A stretch of DNA of 64,000 nucleotides from positions 1-64,000 of the forward strand of contig NZ_FODB01000012.1 of the NCBI RefSeq assembly GCF_900110265.1. The letters are read 5' to 3'. This document shows positions 41,363 through 51,531 of the stretch, one piece after another. A program made the position numbers and the translations under genes. This DNA comes from Vreelandella aquamarina (GTDB lineage Bacteria > Pseudomonadota > Gammaproteobacteria > Pseudomonadales > Halomonadaceae). Below the pieces are notes generated by a model. It had not been told where the DNA came from and ran no database searches. It was given only the letters and a program-made list of their open reading frames with translations. Position 1 is the first letter of the stretch; the number at the start of each line of letters is the position of its first letter.

Positions 41363-43285
41363 TTACTCCAGGTAGGTGTAGCCCTCTAGGCCTTCGGTCA
41401 GGCTGGCGGCAAAGTGGGCTTGCTCCTCGGCAGAGAAGCCACTGGTCACCAGCTGCTCGGTGAGTTTTTGCTTCAAAACTCGGGCGTCGAAGTTCACGTA
41501 GGCCAATACGTTGGCCACCGAATCCCCCGCCTGCGGGTTAGAGAGCACCCACTCGCCATCTTCACCTAGCGCTGCATCCACCGAATCGGTATCGCCGAAC
41601 AGGTTGTGCAGGTCGCCAAGAATCTCCTGGTAGGCGCCCACCAGGAAGAAGCCTAACCAGCGCTCGTCGTCATTGGCCCACTCAGGCAGTGGCAGGGTGG
41701 TTTCTACCCCTTGGCCATCCACATAGCTATCGATACGGCCATCAGAGTCGCAGGTGATGTCCTGGATCACCGCACGGCGGGTGGGCGCTTTGTCCAGCCC
41801 GCTGAGTGGTAGCACGGGGAAAATCTGCTCGATGCCCCACACGTCTGGCACTGACTGGAACAGCGAGAAGTTAACGAACAGCTTGTCGGCCAATTTTTCG
41901 GCCAGCTCGTCCATGATTTCCCGGTGCGCGCGGTTGCGGGTATCTAGCTTTCCACGCAGGCGCGTGCAGGCGGCCATGTAGAGGCGCTCGCCTTCGGCGC
42001 GGGCGTTGATGCTGCTCAGACCCAGAACGAAACGGTCGTGTAGCTCGCTAACTGCCTGCAACAGGTCGTGCCATGCCTCGACCAGCACCCGCGGTTCTTG
42101 GGTCTCGGCCAACTGGTCGAACACCCGCCACAGCTCTTCTACCTGCGGATCTTCTTCCTGGGTCGCGCGCTCTGGCGGCGTGTCGTTGACGCGCTCTTCA
42201 CCAATGACATTGGTGATCAGCACCGCATGGTGGGCGGTGAGTGAACGGCCGGATTCACTGATCAGGTGCGGCTGGGGCAGGTCGGCTTCCTGGCAGAGCT
42301 GTGAGAACGCGCTAACCACGTTGCGGGCGTACTCCTGCATGGAGTAGTTCGCCGAGCAGTAGCTGCGCGAACGGGTGCCTTCGTAGTCGATCCCTAAGCC
42401 GCCGCCCACATCGACGGTGTCGATGGGTGCGCCCAGGCTCATCAGGTTTTGATAGAAGCGCGCGCACTCCCGCAGGCCGCGCTGAATATCGCGAATGTTG
42501 GCGATCTGCGAGCCTAGATGGAAGTGCACGAGCTGCAGGCTGGCCAGAGCGTCCTGGGCGCGTAGGGTTTCGACCACTTCCAGAATCTGGCTGGCGGTGA
42601 GACCGAACTTCGACTTCTCACCGCCGGTGTTCTGCCACTTGCCCTTGCCTACCGAGGCCAGCCGCGCGCGCAGGCCAATGCGCGGGGTTACGTCCAGCTC
42701 GCGGGCCTCTTCTAAAATCAGCTCCAGCTCGGAGAGCTTCTCCACCACCAGATACACTTTGTGGCCGAGCTTCTCGCCCAGCAGCGCCAGGCGCACGTAC
42801 TCGCGGTCTTTATAGCCATTGCAGACGATCAGCGACGAACCGCCGTCGGAGAGCGCCAGCACCGCCAGCAGCTCGGGTTTGCTGCCTGCTTCGAGCCCTA
42901 CGCGACCATTACCACGCTCAGAGGTAGCGAGAATCTCTTCTACCACCCGACGCTGCTGGTTCACCTTAATCGGGTAAACCGCGGTATAGCCGCCCTGGTA
43001 GTCCACGTCCTGCATGGCGGCGTCAAAGGCACCGCAGAGCTGTTCGACGCGATCGTGAAGAATATCGCTAAAGCGCACCAGCACCGGTAAGCGTAACCCC
43101 GCCGCCTGTAACTGACGGACTAACGCACTGATAGGCAGCGCCGGGCCTTCCGCATCGCTGCCCAGCGGGCGTACCAGGGCTTGGCCATGGTCGTCGACAT
43201 CAAAGTAGCCGCTGCCCCACTGGTCCATGTTCCAAGTGCGGCGGGCACGCACGGCGGGGCTGCTGGTCGTTGCCATTTCACTCAT
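41363..43285 (-). CDS. speA: Biosynthetic arginine decarboxylase SpeA
   Basis: 640 aa. SpeA makes agmatine from arginine, the first step to putrescine and spermidine. The PLP-binding Lys is in YPIKVNQQRRVVEE, the phosphate-binding VDVGGGLGIDYEG is present, and the second half shows the usual long insert. The ATG overlaps the upstream homoserine kinase stop (ATGA, 43282-43285), so the two are translated together even though they belong to different pathways. Confidence 0.95.
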   Translation of the reverse strand: MSEMATTSSPAVRARRTWNMDQWGSGYFDVDDHGQALVRPLGSDAEGPALPISALVRQLQAAGLRLPVLVRFSDILHDRVEQLCGAFDAAMQDVDYQGGYTAVYPIKVNQQRRVVEEILATSERGNGRVGLEAGSKPELLAVLALSDGGSSLIVCNGYKDREYVRLALLGEKLGHKVYLVVEKLSELELILEEARELDVTPRIGLRARLASVGKGKWQNTGGEKSKFGLTASQILEVVETLRAQDALASLQLVHFHLGSQIANIRDIQRGLRECARFYQNLMSLGAPIDTVDVGGGLGIDYEGTRSRSYCSANYSMQEYARNVVSAFSQLCQEADLPQPHLISESGRSLTAHHAVLITNVIGEERVNDTPPERATQEEDPQVEELWRVFDQLAETQEPRVLVEAWHDLLQAVSELHDRFVLGLSSINARAEGERLYMAACTRLRGKLDTRNRAHREIMDELAEKLADKLFVNFSLFQSVPDVWGIEQIFPVLPLSGLDKAPTRRAVIQDITCDSDGRIDSYVDGQGVETTLPLPEWANDDERWLGFFLVGAYQEILGDLHNLFGDTDSVDAALGEDGEWVLSNPQAGDSVANVLAYVNFDARVLKQKLTEQLVTSGFSAEEQAHFAASLTEGLEGYTYLE

Positions 43286-44241
43286 GAAGATGCCTCTGGA
43301 ATCGGGAGTGCGCCAAACGCGATGCGTGCTTTAAGAATCATGCGGAAGCGCTCGGGGTCGTGGGGAGTTAAGTCATGGGCCGGTGGGTCGACATACACCA
43401 CCAGCAGCCGTGACAGCCAATAACGCAGTGCGGTCATGCGCAGCATCGTCGGCCAAAGCGTGCGTTCGGATTCGGTCAGCGGGCGTCGTGCTTGATAGGC
43501 GCTTAAAATGGCGTTGTAACGCTCGGCGTTCAGCGAACCGTCCTCATTGGAGGCCCAGTCGTTGATCACGATGGCGAGATCAAACAGCAAGTCACCGGTG
43601 CAGCCGTTATAAAAATCGATAATACCGCCTAGGGCGTCGCCCTCGAACAGCGTGTTATCGCGGAACAAATCGCCATGCACTGCTCCTTGGGGAAGCTCGC
43701 CATGCTGGCTAAATTCGCTCTCGAAATCATCCACTGCGTTCTTCATCAGTGTTTGATCGTCAGGGCTGATGTAGGTGAGCACCTTATGGTGTACCGCCCG
43801 CAGCCAGTGCAGGTCACGGGGGTTGGGGCGATGCCCGGGAAAGTGCTGCGATACTTTATGCATCTGCCCAAGCGTGCTGCCCAGCGCTTGGCACTGGGCA
43901 AGGTTGGGGGCGCTGGGGTGCTTGCCCGGCAGGCGCGGGAACAGCAGCGCAGGCTTGCCCGCCAGGCTGTGCAGCGCCACGCCTTCGCGGTCATGAATAG
44001 TGCCGGGCACCGGTAAGCGGTGCTCGTCTAAGTAATCGAGCAACTCAACAAAAAACGGCAGCTCTTCGTGTTCGCCTTGCTCAAACAGGGTGAGCACCAG
44101 CTCGCGGCGGTCGGTGGTCACGAAAAACGTCGAGTTCTCCGTGCCGCCTGCCACACCTTGAAGCGCAACAAAGCTGCCAACATCAAATTTTTCCAAAAAC
44201 GCGGCGACCTGTGCGTCGCTAAGCGGGGTGAATACTGCCAT
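43282..44241 (-). CDS. thrB: Homoserine kinase, APH-fold type
   Basis: 319 aa. This type, found in pseudomonads and relatives, differs from the GHMP-type ThrB of E. coli. It phosphorylates homoserine for threonine synthesis. GTENSTFFV forms the nucleotide loop, GAVHGDLFRDNTLF the catalytic loop and GGIIDFYNGCTGDLLFDLA the metal-binding Asp. The start at 44241 (MAVFTPLSDAQ) is the family start; the frame is open to 44382. The gene diverges from polA. Confidence 0.9.
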   Translation of the reverse strand: MAVFTPLSDAQVAAFLEKFDVGSFVALQGVAGGTENSTFFVTTDRRELVLTLFEQGEHEELPFFVELLDYLDEHRLPVPGTIHDREGVALHSLAGKPALLFPRLPGKHPSAPNLAQCQALGSTLGQMHKVSQHFPGHRPNPRDLHWLRAVHHKVLTYISPDDQTLMKNAVDDFESEFSQHGELPQGAVHGDLFRDNTLFEGDALGGIIDFYNGCTGDLLFDLAIVINDWASNEDGSLNAERYNAILSAYQARRPLTESERTLWPTMLRMTALRYWLSRLLVVYVDPPAHDLTPHDPERFRMILKARIAFGALPIPEASS

Positions 44242-44414
44242 GAGGATCTCGCCCAGGTTGCTAAGCCCATTATTGTAGCGGCTTGCCGCACGAGTTGGCA
44301 GCGTTGTGTGGCGTTGCGCCTCGTGTTTTACAGCTCTTTTCTGCAGGCCCGGCGTTGAACGCGTATCATAGAGAGCAGACATCCTTACCGTTTTGCTGAC
44401 TATGGAATTTGGTT

Positions 44415-47180
44415 ATGGCCCGTGCCCCAATCGTGCTCGTCGATGGCTCTTCGTACCTCTATCGCGCGTTTCATGCGCTGCCGCCGCTAACGACCTCTAA
44501 CGGTCAGCCGACCGGGGCCGTGAAGGGTGTACTGAACATGCTCAAACGGCTGATGAAAGACTACCCCGATAGCCCCATGGCGGTGGTGTTCGACGCGCCG
44601 GGTAAAACCTTCCGCGATGAGCTGTACAGCGATTACAAGGCCCACCGCCCACCCATGCCGGATGACCTACGCAGCCAAATCGAACCGCTGCACGCCTGTG
44701 TCAAAGCACTCGGCCTGCCGCTGCTGTGCATCGAAGGGGTCGAGGCGGATGACGTGATTGGCACGTTGGCGCACCAAGCCACTCAGGCTGGCCGCGACGC
44801 GGTCATCTCCACCGGCGATAAGGACATGGCCCAACTGGTGAACGGCCACATCACGCTGGTCAACACCATGAAAGAGGAAACCCTCGATGAAGCGGGCGTG
44901 GAGGAGAAGTTTGGCCTGCCTCCCGCACTCATCATCGACTTCCTCGCACTGATGGGCGACAAGGTGGACAACATCCCCGGCGTGCCTGGGGTGGGCGAGA
45001 AAACCGCCATTGGCCTGCTGCAAGGTATGGGCGGCGGTTTAGACACGATTTATGGCGATTTAGAGCGCGTGACCACCCTCGGTTTCCGCGGCGCGAAAAC
45101 GTTACCCAAAAAACTGGAAGAGCACCGCGAGCAAGCGTTTCTCTCCTATCAGTTAGCGACGATCAAAACCGACTGCGACCTGCCGGTGGGGCTGGATGAT
45201 TTAGACATTGCCCACCCGGACCGCGAAGCGTTGGTCGAGCTCTACAAACAGATGGAGTTCAAACAGTGGCTCGCCGAGCTGCTGGAAGGTAACGACGAAG
45301 GCGTGGACGATGTGGCAGGCGGCGAGCCCGTCTCGGAAACAACCGACAGCACGACGGAAACGGCGCCGACCGAGCGCCACGACCATGTGATTACCGAGCA
45401 GGCCGAGCTGGAGGCGTGGCTCGAACGGCTCAACGAGGCCGAACGTTTCTGCTTCGACTTGGAAACCACCAGCCTCAACTACATGGATGCAGAAATTGTG
45501 GGTATTGGCGTGTCGCTGGAAGCCGGGGAAGCTGCCTATATTCCGGTGGCCCATGATTACTTGGATGCTCCCCAGCAGCTTGATCGCAAAGCGGTGCTGG
45601 CAGCGTTAAAGCCACTGCTGGAAGACCCGGCCAAAACCAAAATTGGTCAAAACCTCAAATACGATATTTCCGTACTGGCGAACTACGACATTTCTGTCGT
45701 TGGCCCGTTTGCCGACACCATGCTAGCGTCGTATGTGCTCAACTCCACCGCCACGCGCCACGATATGGATTCGCTGGCGCTGAAGTACCTGGGCGAGAAA
45801 ACCATTTCGTTTGAAGAGATCGCGGGCAAAGGCGCCAAGCAGCTGACGTTTAATCAGATTGCCCTAGAGCAAGCGGCTCCCTACGCCTGCGAGGATGTAG
45901 ATATCACCCTGCGCCTACAGGACACGCTGCGTCCCCAAGTGGAGCGGGAAGGGCGCTTGGCCGAGGTGCTCGACCACCTTGAACTACCGCTAATCAGCGT
46001 GCTGTCGCGCATCGAGCGTAACGGCGTGGCCGTGGATGCCGAGCGCCTGTACGAGCAGAGCCAGCAGCTCGAACAGCGCATCCGCGAGTTAGAGAGTGAA
46101 GCTTTCGAGCTGGCGGGCCGTGAGTTCAATTTGGGCTCACCCAAGCAACTGGGGCAGATTCTGTTTGAAGAGCAGAAAATCCCAGTCATCAAGAAAACCC
46201 CCAAAGGCGCGCCTTCCACCGCCGAAGCCGTGCTGGAAGAGCTGGCGCTGGACTACCCCTTGCCCAAGGTGATCATGCAGCACCGTGGCCTGGCCAAGCT
46301 GAAATCTACCTATACCGATAAGCTGCCGCGCCTGCTGAACAAGAAAACTGGCCGCGTGCACACCAGCTATCATCAGGCGGTTACGGCCACCGGGCGGCTG
46401 TCGTCGTCGGACCCGAACCTGCAGAACATCCCGATTCGTACCGAAGAGGGGCGCAAGATTCGCCAGGCGTTCGTGGCCCGCCCTGGCTACCGCATTGTGG
46501 CGGCGGACTACTCGCAGATCGAGCTGCGTATTATGGCGCACCTTTCGGAAGATAAAGGGCTGCTGGAAGCGTTTGCTGAAGAGCGCGATATCCACACCGC
46601 TACCGCGGCGGAAGTTTTTGGCACCTCGCTTGAAAAGGTGTCTGGCGACCAGAGGCGCAGCGCTAAGGCGATTAACTTTGGCTTGATTTACGGCATGAGC
46701 GCTTGGGGGCTGGCTCGTCAGCTGCGTATTGACCGTAGCCAGGCCCAAACCTACATCGACCGCTACTTTGACCGCTACCCAGGCGTCGCCCGCTATATGG
46801 ACCGCATTCGTACCCAGGCGGCGGAAGATGGCTTTGTCGAAACCGTGATGGGGCGGCGTTTATACCTGCCAGAGATTCACTCGCAAAACCGCAACCGCCG
46901 CCAAGGGGCCGAGCGCACGGCCATCAACGCGCCGATGCAGGGCACGGCGGCGGATATTATCAAACAGGCCATGATTGATGTGGATGCGTGGCTAGCGGAA
47001 GGGGAGTTCGATGCGCTGATGGTCATGCAGGTACACGATGAATTGGTGTTCGAGGTGGCCGAGGCGCAGGTAGAGCGCTTTATTGAGCAAGTGCAGGCAC
47101 GCATGCAGGCCGCGGCCTCGCTCAGCGTACCGCTGATTGTGGAAGCGCAAAGCGGCGCGAATTGGGATGAAGCCCACTAA
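44415..47180 (+). CDS. polA: DNA polymerase I
   Basis: 921 aa. Three domains are visible: 5'-3' exonuclease ([41 protein letters not shown] [20 protein letters not shown]), 3'-5' exonuclease with intact metal residues ([16 protein letters not shown]), and polymerase ([52 protein letters not shown]). It removes primers and fills repair gaps. The start at 44415 lies six bases into the open frame and gives the family N-terminus. Confidence 0.97.
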   Translation: MARAPIVLVDGSSYLYRAFHALPPLTTSNGQPTGAVKGVLNMLKRLMKDYPDSPMAVVFDAPGKTFRDELYSDYKAHRPPMPDDLRSQIEPLHACVKALGLPLLCIEGVEADDVIGTLAHQATQAGRDAVISTGDKDMAQLVNGHITLVNTMKEETLDEAGVEEKFGLPPALIIDFLALMGDKVDNIPGVPGVGEKTAIGLLQGMGGGLDTIYGDLERVTTLGFRGAKTLPKKLEEHREQAFLSYQLATIKTDCDLPVGLDDLDIAHPDREALVELYKQMEFKQWLAELLEGNDEGVDDVAGGEPVSETTDSTTETAPTERHDHVITEQAELEAWLERLNEAERFCFDLETTSLNYMDAEIVGIGVSLEAGEAAYIPVAHDYLDAPQQLDRKAVLAALKPLLEDPAKTKIGQNLKYDISVLANYDISVVGPFADTMLASYVLNSTATRHDMDSLALKYLGEKTISFEEIAGKGAKQLTFNQIALEQAAPYACEDVDITLRLQDTLRPQVEREGRLAEVLDHLELPLISVLSRIERNGVAVDAERLYEQSQQLEQRIRELESEAFELAGREFNLGSPKQLGQILFEEQKIPVIKKTPKGAPSTAEAVLEELALDYPLPKVIMQHRGLAKLKSTYTDKLPRLLNKKTGRVHTSYHQAVTATGRLSSSDPNLQNIPIRTEEGRKIRQAFVARPGYRIVAADYSQIELRIMAHLSEDKGLLEAFAEERDIHTATAAEVFGTSLEKVSGDQRRSAKAINFGLIYGMSAWGLARQLRIDRSQAQTYIDRYFDRYPGVARYMDRIRTQAAEDGFVETVMGRRLYLPEIHSQNRNRRQGAERTAINAPMQGTAADIIKQAMIDVDAWLAEGEFDALMVMQVHDELVFEVAEAQVERFIEQVQARMQAAASLSVPLIVEAQSGANWDEAH

Positions 47181-47205
47181 CGAACGAGAGAGCACTCGCC
47201 AATAA

Positions 47206-47242
47206 CACACAATCCCCACAGCGGTCGCTGCGGGGGTTGTGT
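47206..47242. terminator. Terminator between polA and the iron-binding protein gene
   Basis: ACACAATCCCCACAGCG-GTC-GCTGCGGGGGTTGTGT is a long, nearly perfect inverted repeat placed between two convergent genes. Confidence 0.75.
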
Positions 47243-47292
47243 TGAGTACGTTACTTAAGCACCGGCTTCAAAAGCGTGTGCCCAAGTCGCGC

Positions 47293-48318
47293 TTAACGCC
47301 AGCCGACGCGGTCGAAGATACGTACCGCTTCCGGGTTGTTCTCACCCAGGATGCTGATGTTGATGTCGTCTTTAGCGAAATCGCCCCAAGACTCCAGCAC
47401 TGGGTTTTTCTTCACGCCTTCTACCACCGGGAACTCGTAGTTACGCTCGGCCAGCACTTCCTGCGCTTGGTCAGAGGCCAGGAACTCCAGGAAGCGAATG
47501 CCGTTTTCCGGGTTTTGCGCGTTGGCGACCAGGCCTGCACCGCCGACGTTCACGTGGGTACCGCGGTCATCCTGATTGGGGAAGATCACGCCCACTTTGC
47601 GCGCGGCTTCACGCTCGGCGGCATCGTCAGAGTGCAGCAGGCGTACGTAGTAGTAGTGGTTGGCGACGGCGAGGTTACACTCACCGCTGGCAACGCCAAG
47701 AATCTGATCGGTATCACCGCCTTCTGGGTCGCGGGCCATGTTATTCACAACGCCCTGGGCCCACTCCTGCGCGCCCTCTTCGCCGTGGTGCTCAATCAGC
47801 GATGCCAACAGTGACTGGTTGTAGATGTTGTTGGAAGAGCGAATGCATACTTGGCCTTCAAACTGCGGGTCGGCAAGATCTTCGTAAGTAGCGATCTGGC
47901 TCGGGTCGAAGTTTTCGCGGTTGTAGTAGATCACGCGGGCGCGCTGGCTAAAGCCAAACCACATGCCTTCTGGGTGACGCATGGATTCCGGCAGGCGCTC
48001 GTTAAGTACATCAGAGTTTACGCTTTGAAAAATACCGTCTTGCTCGGCGCGCCACAGGTTGCCTGCATCCACGGTCAGCATAACGTCGGCGGGGCTAGCC
48101 ACGCCTTCACGCTGCATACGCTCCATCAGTTGGTTGGCATCGCCTTCCAGCACGTTTACTTCAATGCCTGTCTCTTCAGTGAACGCTTGGTAGAGAATTT
48201 CGTCAGAGTCGTAATGACGTGCGGAGTAGATGTTGACTTCATTAGCGAGTGCGCTGCTGGCGAACGCAGAGCCGGCCATGATGGCAGCTACGGAGGCCGT
48301 AAGACGTGCTTGTTTCAT
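47293..48318 (-). CDS. fbpA: Periplasmic iron(III)-binding protein (FbpA/FutA type)
   Basis: 341 aa with a signal peptide (MAGSAFASSALA). EVNIYSARHYDSDEILYQAF is the mature start of ferric-binding proteins. The iron-coordinating Tyr pair lies in VANHYYYVRLL. It delivers Fe(III) to the inner-membrane permease encoded at 49668-51368. It is divergent from the ATPase gene; the 220-bp gap holds a Fur-box-like sequence. Confidence 0.93.
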   Translation of the reverse strand: MKQARLTASVAAIMAGSAFASSALANEVNIYSARHYDSDEILYQAFTEETGIEVNVLEGDANQLMERMQREGVASPADVMLTVDAGNLWRAEQDGIFQSVNSDVLNERLPESMRHPEGMWFGFSQRARVIYYNRENFDPSQIATYEDLADPQFEGQVCIRSSNNIYNQSLLASLIEHHGEEGAQEWAQGVVNNMARDPEGGDTDQILGVASGECNLAVANHYYYVRLLHSDDAAEREAARKVGVIFPNQDDRGTHVNVGGAGLVANAQNPENGIRFLEFLASDQAQEVLAERNYEFPVVEGVKKNPVLESWGDFAKDDINISILGENNPEAVRIFDRVGWR

Positions 48319-48340
48319 AACAAATACCCTGAATGTTTAT

Positions 48341-48359
48341 GATAATAAGTTGCATTAAC
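48341..48359. promoter_or_regulatory. Fur-box-like site upstream of fbpA
   Basis: GATAATAAGTTGCATTAAC matches 13 of 19 positions of the Fur consensus GATAATGATAATCATTATC. It lies 23 bases before the fbpA start, between divergent iron-uptake genes. Two more AT-rich near-matches lie at ~48401-48420 and ~48465. Confidence 0.55.
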
Positions 48360-48542
48360 GGCGTGTGCTATTGAAACGCCTTGTTCGAAGAACGTCAAGC
48401 GAAATGCTAATGACTCGCATCACTTTTTGTGCCTAGACGTGCATCTCACGCCAATAGAAAATAGAATGCAAATAACTTTCAACCGTGTTCGCAATGGCTG
48501 AGCGGTCAGCGCTCTCCCGGCGAACAAACCATGGGTGAACGA

Positions 48543-49640
48543 ATGACGGCAACTGTGTCCCTTTCTGAGGTGGCAGCACCTGCATCGGCGCTGTCGCTAC
48601 GCGATGTTCAGCATACGTTTGCGGCTAACAAAGTTGTTAAAGGTATTGATCTCGACATTGCTCAGGGCGAAGTGGTCTGCCTGCTTGGCCCTTCCGGCTG
48701 CGGTAAAACCACGCTACTGCGCATTGCGGCAGGGCTGGAAGTGGTCCAAGAAGGCACCGTCAGCCTGGAAGGGCAGGCCATTGCCGCCCCCGGCAAACGC
48801 CATGTACCGCCGGAAAAGCGCAACGTCGGGCTGGCGTTTCAGGATTCGGCGCTGTTCCCCCACCTTAGCGTGTTGGAAAATGTCACTTTCGGCTTAAAGC
48901 ATCTGCCCTCCAGCCAGCGCCGTGAACGTGCGCTGGAGCTATTAACCCAGCTTGGCATGGCTGACTACGCCGATACCTACCCGCATATGCTCTCCGGCGG
49001 TCAGCAGCAGCGCGTGGCGCTGGCCCGAGCTCTGGCACCTACGCCCAAGCTAATGCTGTTGGATGAACCCTTCTCCAGCCTGGACGCTCGGCTGCGTGAT
49101 CGGATTCGCGACGATACGCTGCACGTGTTGAAAAAGCTGGGCTCTGCCACGCTGCTGGTGACTCACGACCCGGAAGAAGCGATGTTTATGGCCGACCGTA
49201 TCGCCTTGATGCGCGATGGCAAAATCGTCCAAACGGGTACCCCGCGGGAGCTTTACTGCGCTCCCGTCGACCCATTTGTGGTGACCTTCTTTGGGGAAGT
49301 GAACGAGCTTGAAGGGATGGTGGAAGGAGGCGTGGTACAAACGCCGGTAGGCGACATAGATGCCAGCTGGCTGCCAGAGGGTAGCCAGGCCCAGGTGATG
49401 ATCCGCCCGGAGGCGCTGCGTATCAAAGAGCGCGACCTGCCTGCGGAAACCCACAGCCACAGCCACGTGGTGATGGCGAAACTACTGGGCCGCACTAGCT
49501 TGATTCACCTATGTGCCCACGGTGCTGATGGCCAAGAAGCGCACCTGCACGCACGGGTACCAGGGGTCTTCCTGCCCCAGGAGGGGCAGCCGATTGATAT
49601 CGACCTCGACCACACCCAGGTATTTATCTTTCCGCGTTAG
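48543..49640 (+). CDS. fbpC: Iron(III) ABC transporter ATP-binding protein
   Basis: 365 aa. Walker A LLGPSGCGKTTLLRI, signature LSGGQQQRVALARAL, Walker B LMLLDEPFSSLDARLRD and the switch His in VTHDPEEAMF are complete; a TOBE-like C-terminal domain follows. It powers the FbpAB iron importer. The ATG at 48543 has GGTGA five bases before it; ATG 48531 is an alternative. Its partners lie on the other strand on both sides. Confidence 0.92.
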   Translation: MTATVSLSEVAAPASALSLRDVQHTFAANKVVKGIDLDIAQGEVVCLLGPSGCGKTTLLRIAAGLEVVQEGTVSLEGQAIAAPGKRHVPPEKRNVGLAFQDSALFPHLSVLENVTFGLKHLPSSQRRERALELLTQLGMADYADTYPHMLSGGQQQRVALARALAPTPKLMLLDEPFSSLDARLRDRIRDDTLHVLKKLGSATLLVTHDPEEAMFMADRIALMRDGKIVQTGTPRELYCAPVDPFVVTFFGEVNELEGMVEGGVVQTPVGDIDASWLPEGSQAQVMIRPEALRIKERDLPAETHSHSHVVMAKLLGRTSLIHLCAHGADGQEAHLHARVPGVFLPQEGQPIDIDLDHTQVFIFPR

Positions 49641-49667
49641 TCTTTCCGCGTTAGTTGCGCGTTTTAA

Positions 49668-51368
49668 TTACTCGGCTTGGCTGCCTGGGCGCGCCCGGCG
49701 CATCGCCAAGCTGAGTAGAATTACCGGTAGAATCCCCACCACCACAATGGTGAGCGATGCAGTAGACGCCTCCGCCAAGCGCTCATCGGACGCCAAACTG
49801 TGAGCGCGCACCGCCAGCGTGTCGAAGTTAAACGGCCGCAAAATAATCGTGGCGGGCAGCTCCTTCATCACATCCACAAACACCAGAATGCCCGCGGCCA
49901 ATAGGCTGCTGCGCATCAGTGGCGTATGAATGCGCCGCAATGTGCCGCCGGCAGTTTGCCCTAAGGTGCGCGAGGCGGCGTCCATGCTTGGCGTCACTTT
50001 GCCCAGGCTCGCCTCTACTGCGTTAAACGACACCGCCAAAAAGCGCACCACATAGGCGTAAATCAAGATGAACGCCGTGCCGCTAAACACCAGCCCGATG
50101 ATCTTATCGTAATGGGTGTGAAGCCAAGTGTTGAGCGCGTTATCCAGCCAGGCAAACGGAATCAAAATACCCACGGCCACCACCGAGCCAGGAATGGCGT
50201 AACCCATCGCCGCAATGCGGGTAAACAGTCGCGCACTGGGGGAGTTGTGCAGCCGCACGCCGTAGCTCAGCAGCACCGCCAGCCCCACCGCAATCAGCGC
50301 TGCCACCGTAGCGAGGCTCAGGCTGTTCATGGCAAAGCCGATGAAGCGCGTGCCAAATAGGCTGTCGCCGGTAGTCATCGCCATTTCCAGCAGAATACCG
50401 CTGGGCAGCAAGAAGCCAACGGTGATTGGTAACAGGCAGGCCAGCGTCGCCCCGACGGCGTGCCAGCCGTGCAACCTGTACTCAGGCAACTGTTGATAGC
50501 GGTTGGTGGTGTGGAAGTAGCGGCGCTTACCCCGCGACCAGCGCTCCAGCAGCACAAAAGCAATCACAAAAGTGAGTAGGCAAGCGGCTAGCTGGGCAGC
50601 GGCAATCGGCTCGCCCAGGCCAAACCAGGTGCGGTAAATACCCGTGGTAAAGGTATCCACCCCAAAGAACTGCACCGCGCCAAACTCATTGAGCGTTTCC
50701 ATCAACACCAGCGACACGCCACCCACCAGCGCTGGGCGCGCCAGCGGCAGCGCCACGCTGGCAAATAAACGCCAGGGGCCGCGCCCTAACGTGCGACCAA
50801 CATCCAAGACGCACACCGACTGCTCTAAGAAGGAAGCGCGGGCCAGCAGGTACACATAGGGGTAAAGCACGAAGGTGATCAGCGTGGCAGCGCCCCCCAA
50901 CGAGCGTACATTGGGGAAGTAGTAGTCGCCGACCTGCCAGTGAAACCACTCCCGCAGCAGGCTTTGTAGCGGCCCCGCCACCTGTAGAAAATCGGTGTAG
51001 GCATAAGCAATCACATAGGTCGGCACCGCCAGCGGCAGCAGTAGCGCCCACTCAAATAGGCGCTTGCCGGGGAAGCGACACATCACCACCAGCCACGCCG
51101 TTCCGGTGCCAATCACCAGGGTGCCTAAGCCTACCCATAGCACTAACCAGAACGTATTCGAGAGATAGCGGGGCAGCACGGTGCTGGCCAGGTGCTGCCA
51201 AACGCCTTCGGTGGGCATCACGATATGGCCAAGCACGACCAAAATAGGCAGTGCCACAATCAGGGCAATCAGAAAAAGTGCAATTGACCAAGGGTTAAGC
51301 GACAGCGTAAAGCGTGATGCGAAACCTGAAAGCAGAGCCGATGGTGACCGGCGAGCAGGTGTAGACAC
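49668..51368 (-). CDS. fbpB: Iron(III) ABC transporter permease
   Basis: 566 aa with ~12 membrane helices in two homologous halves, the fused FbpB form. Two EAA-type loops contact the ATPase (FWALLLPLAVPTYVIAYAYTD-like segment near residue 110 and the RIAAMGYAIPGSVVAVGIL region near 390). It converges on fbpC with 27 bases between them. Confidence 0.92.
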   Translation of the reverse strand: MSTPARRSPSALLSGFASRFTLSLNPWSIALFLIALIVALPILVVLGHIVMPTEGVWQHLASTVLPRYLSNTFWLVLWVGLGTLVIGTGTAWLVVMCRFPGKRLFEWALLLPLAVPTYVIAYAYTDFLQVAGPLQSLLREWFHWQVGDYYFPNVRSLGGAATLITFVLYPYVYLLARASFLEQSVCVLDVGRTLGRGPWRLFASVALPLARPALVGGVSLVLMETLNEFGAVQFFGVDTFTTGIYRTWFGLGEPIAAAQLAACLLTFVIAFVLLERWSRGKRRYFHTTNRYQQLPEYRLHGWHAVGATLACLLPITVGFLLPSGILLEMAMTTGDSLFGTRFIGFAMNSLSLATVAALIAVGLAVLLSYGVRLHNSPSARLFTRIAAMGYAIPGSVVAVGILIPFAWLDNALNTWLHTHYDKIIGLVFSGTAFILIYAYVVRFLAVSFNAVEASLGKVTPSMDAASRTLGQTAGGTLRRIHTPLMRSSLLAAGILVFVDVMKELPATIILRPFNFDTLAVRAHSLASDERLAEASTASLTIVVVGILPVILLSLAMRRARPGSQAE

Positions 51369-51480
51369 GTCGTTGGCTCCTTGGACGAGGGGCAGTATGG
51401 CTCGTCAATGCGAAAAAATAGCGGTTGCAAATAGTATCACTTGCGTCAGTGGGGTGCAGCCAGCATTCGGGCAGGCAAAA

Positions 51481-51507
51481 AAATCCCCCCGCAAAGCGGA
51501 GGGATTT
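51481..51507 (-). terminator. Terminator after the TRAP transporter operon
   Basis: AAATCCCCCCGC-AAA-GCGGAGGGATTT, with a T run in the minus sense, lies 25 bases past the dctM stop. It also faces the start of fbpB. Confidence 0.75.
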
Positions 51508-51531
51508 AGCGCAGGCCTAACCGCTGATGTG

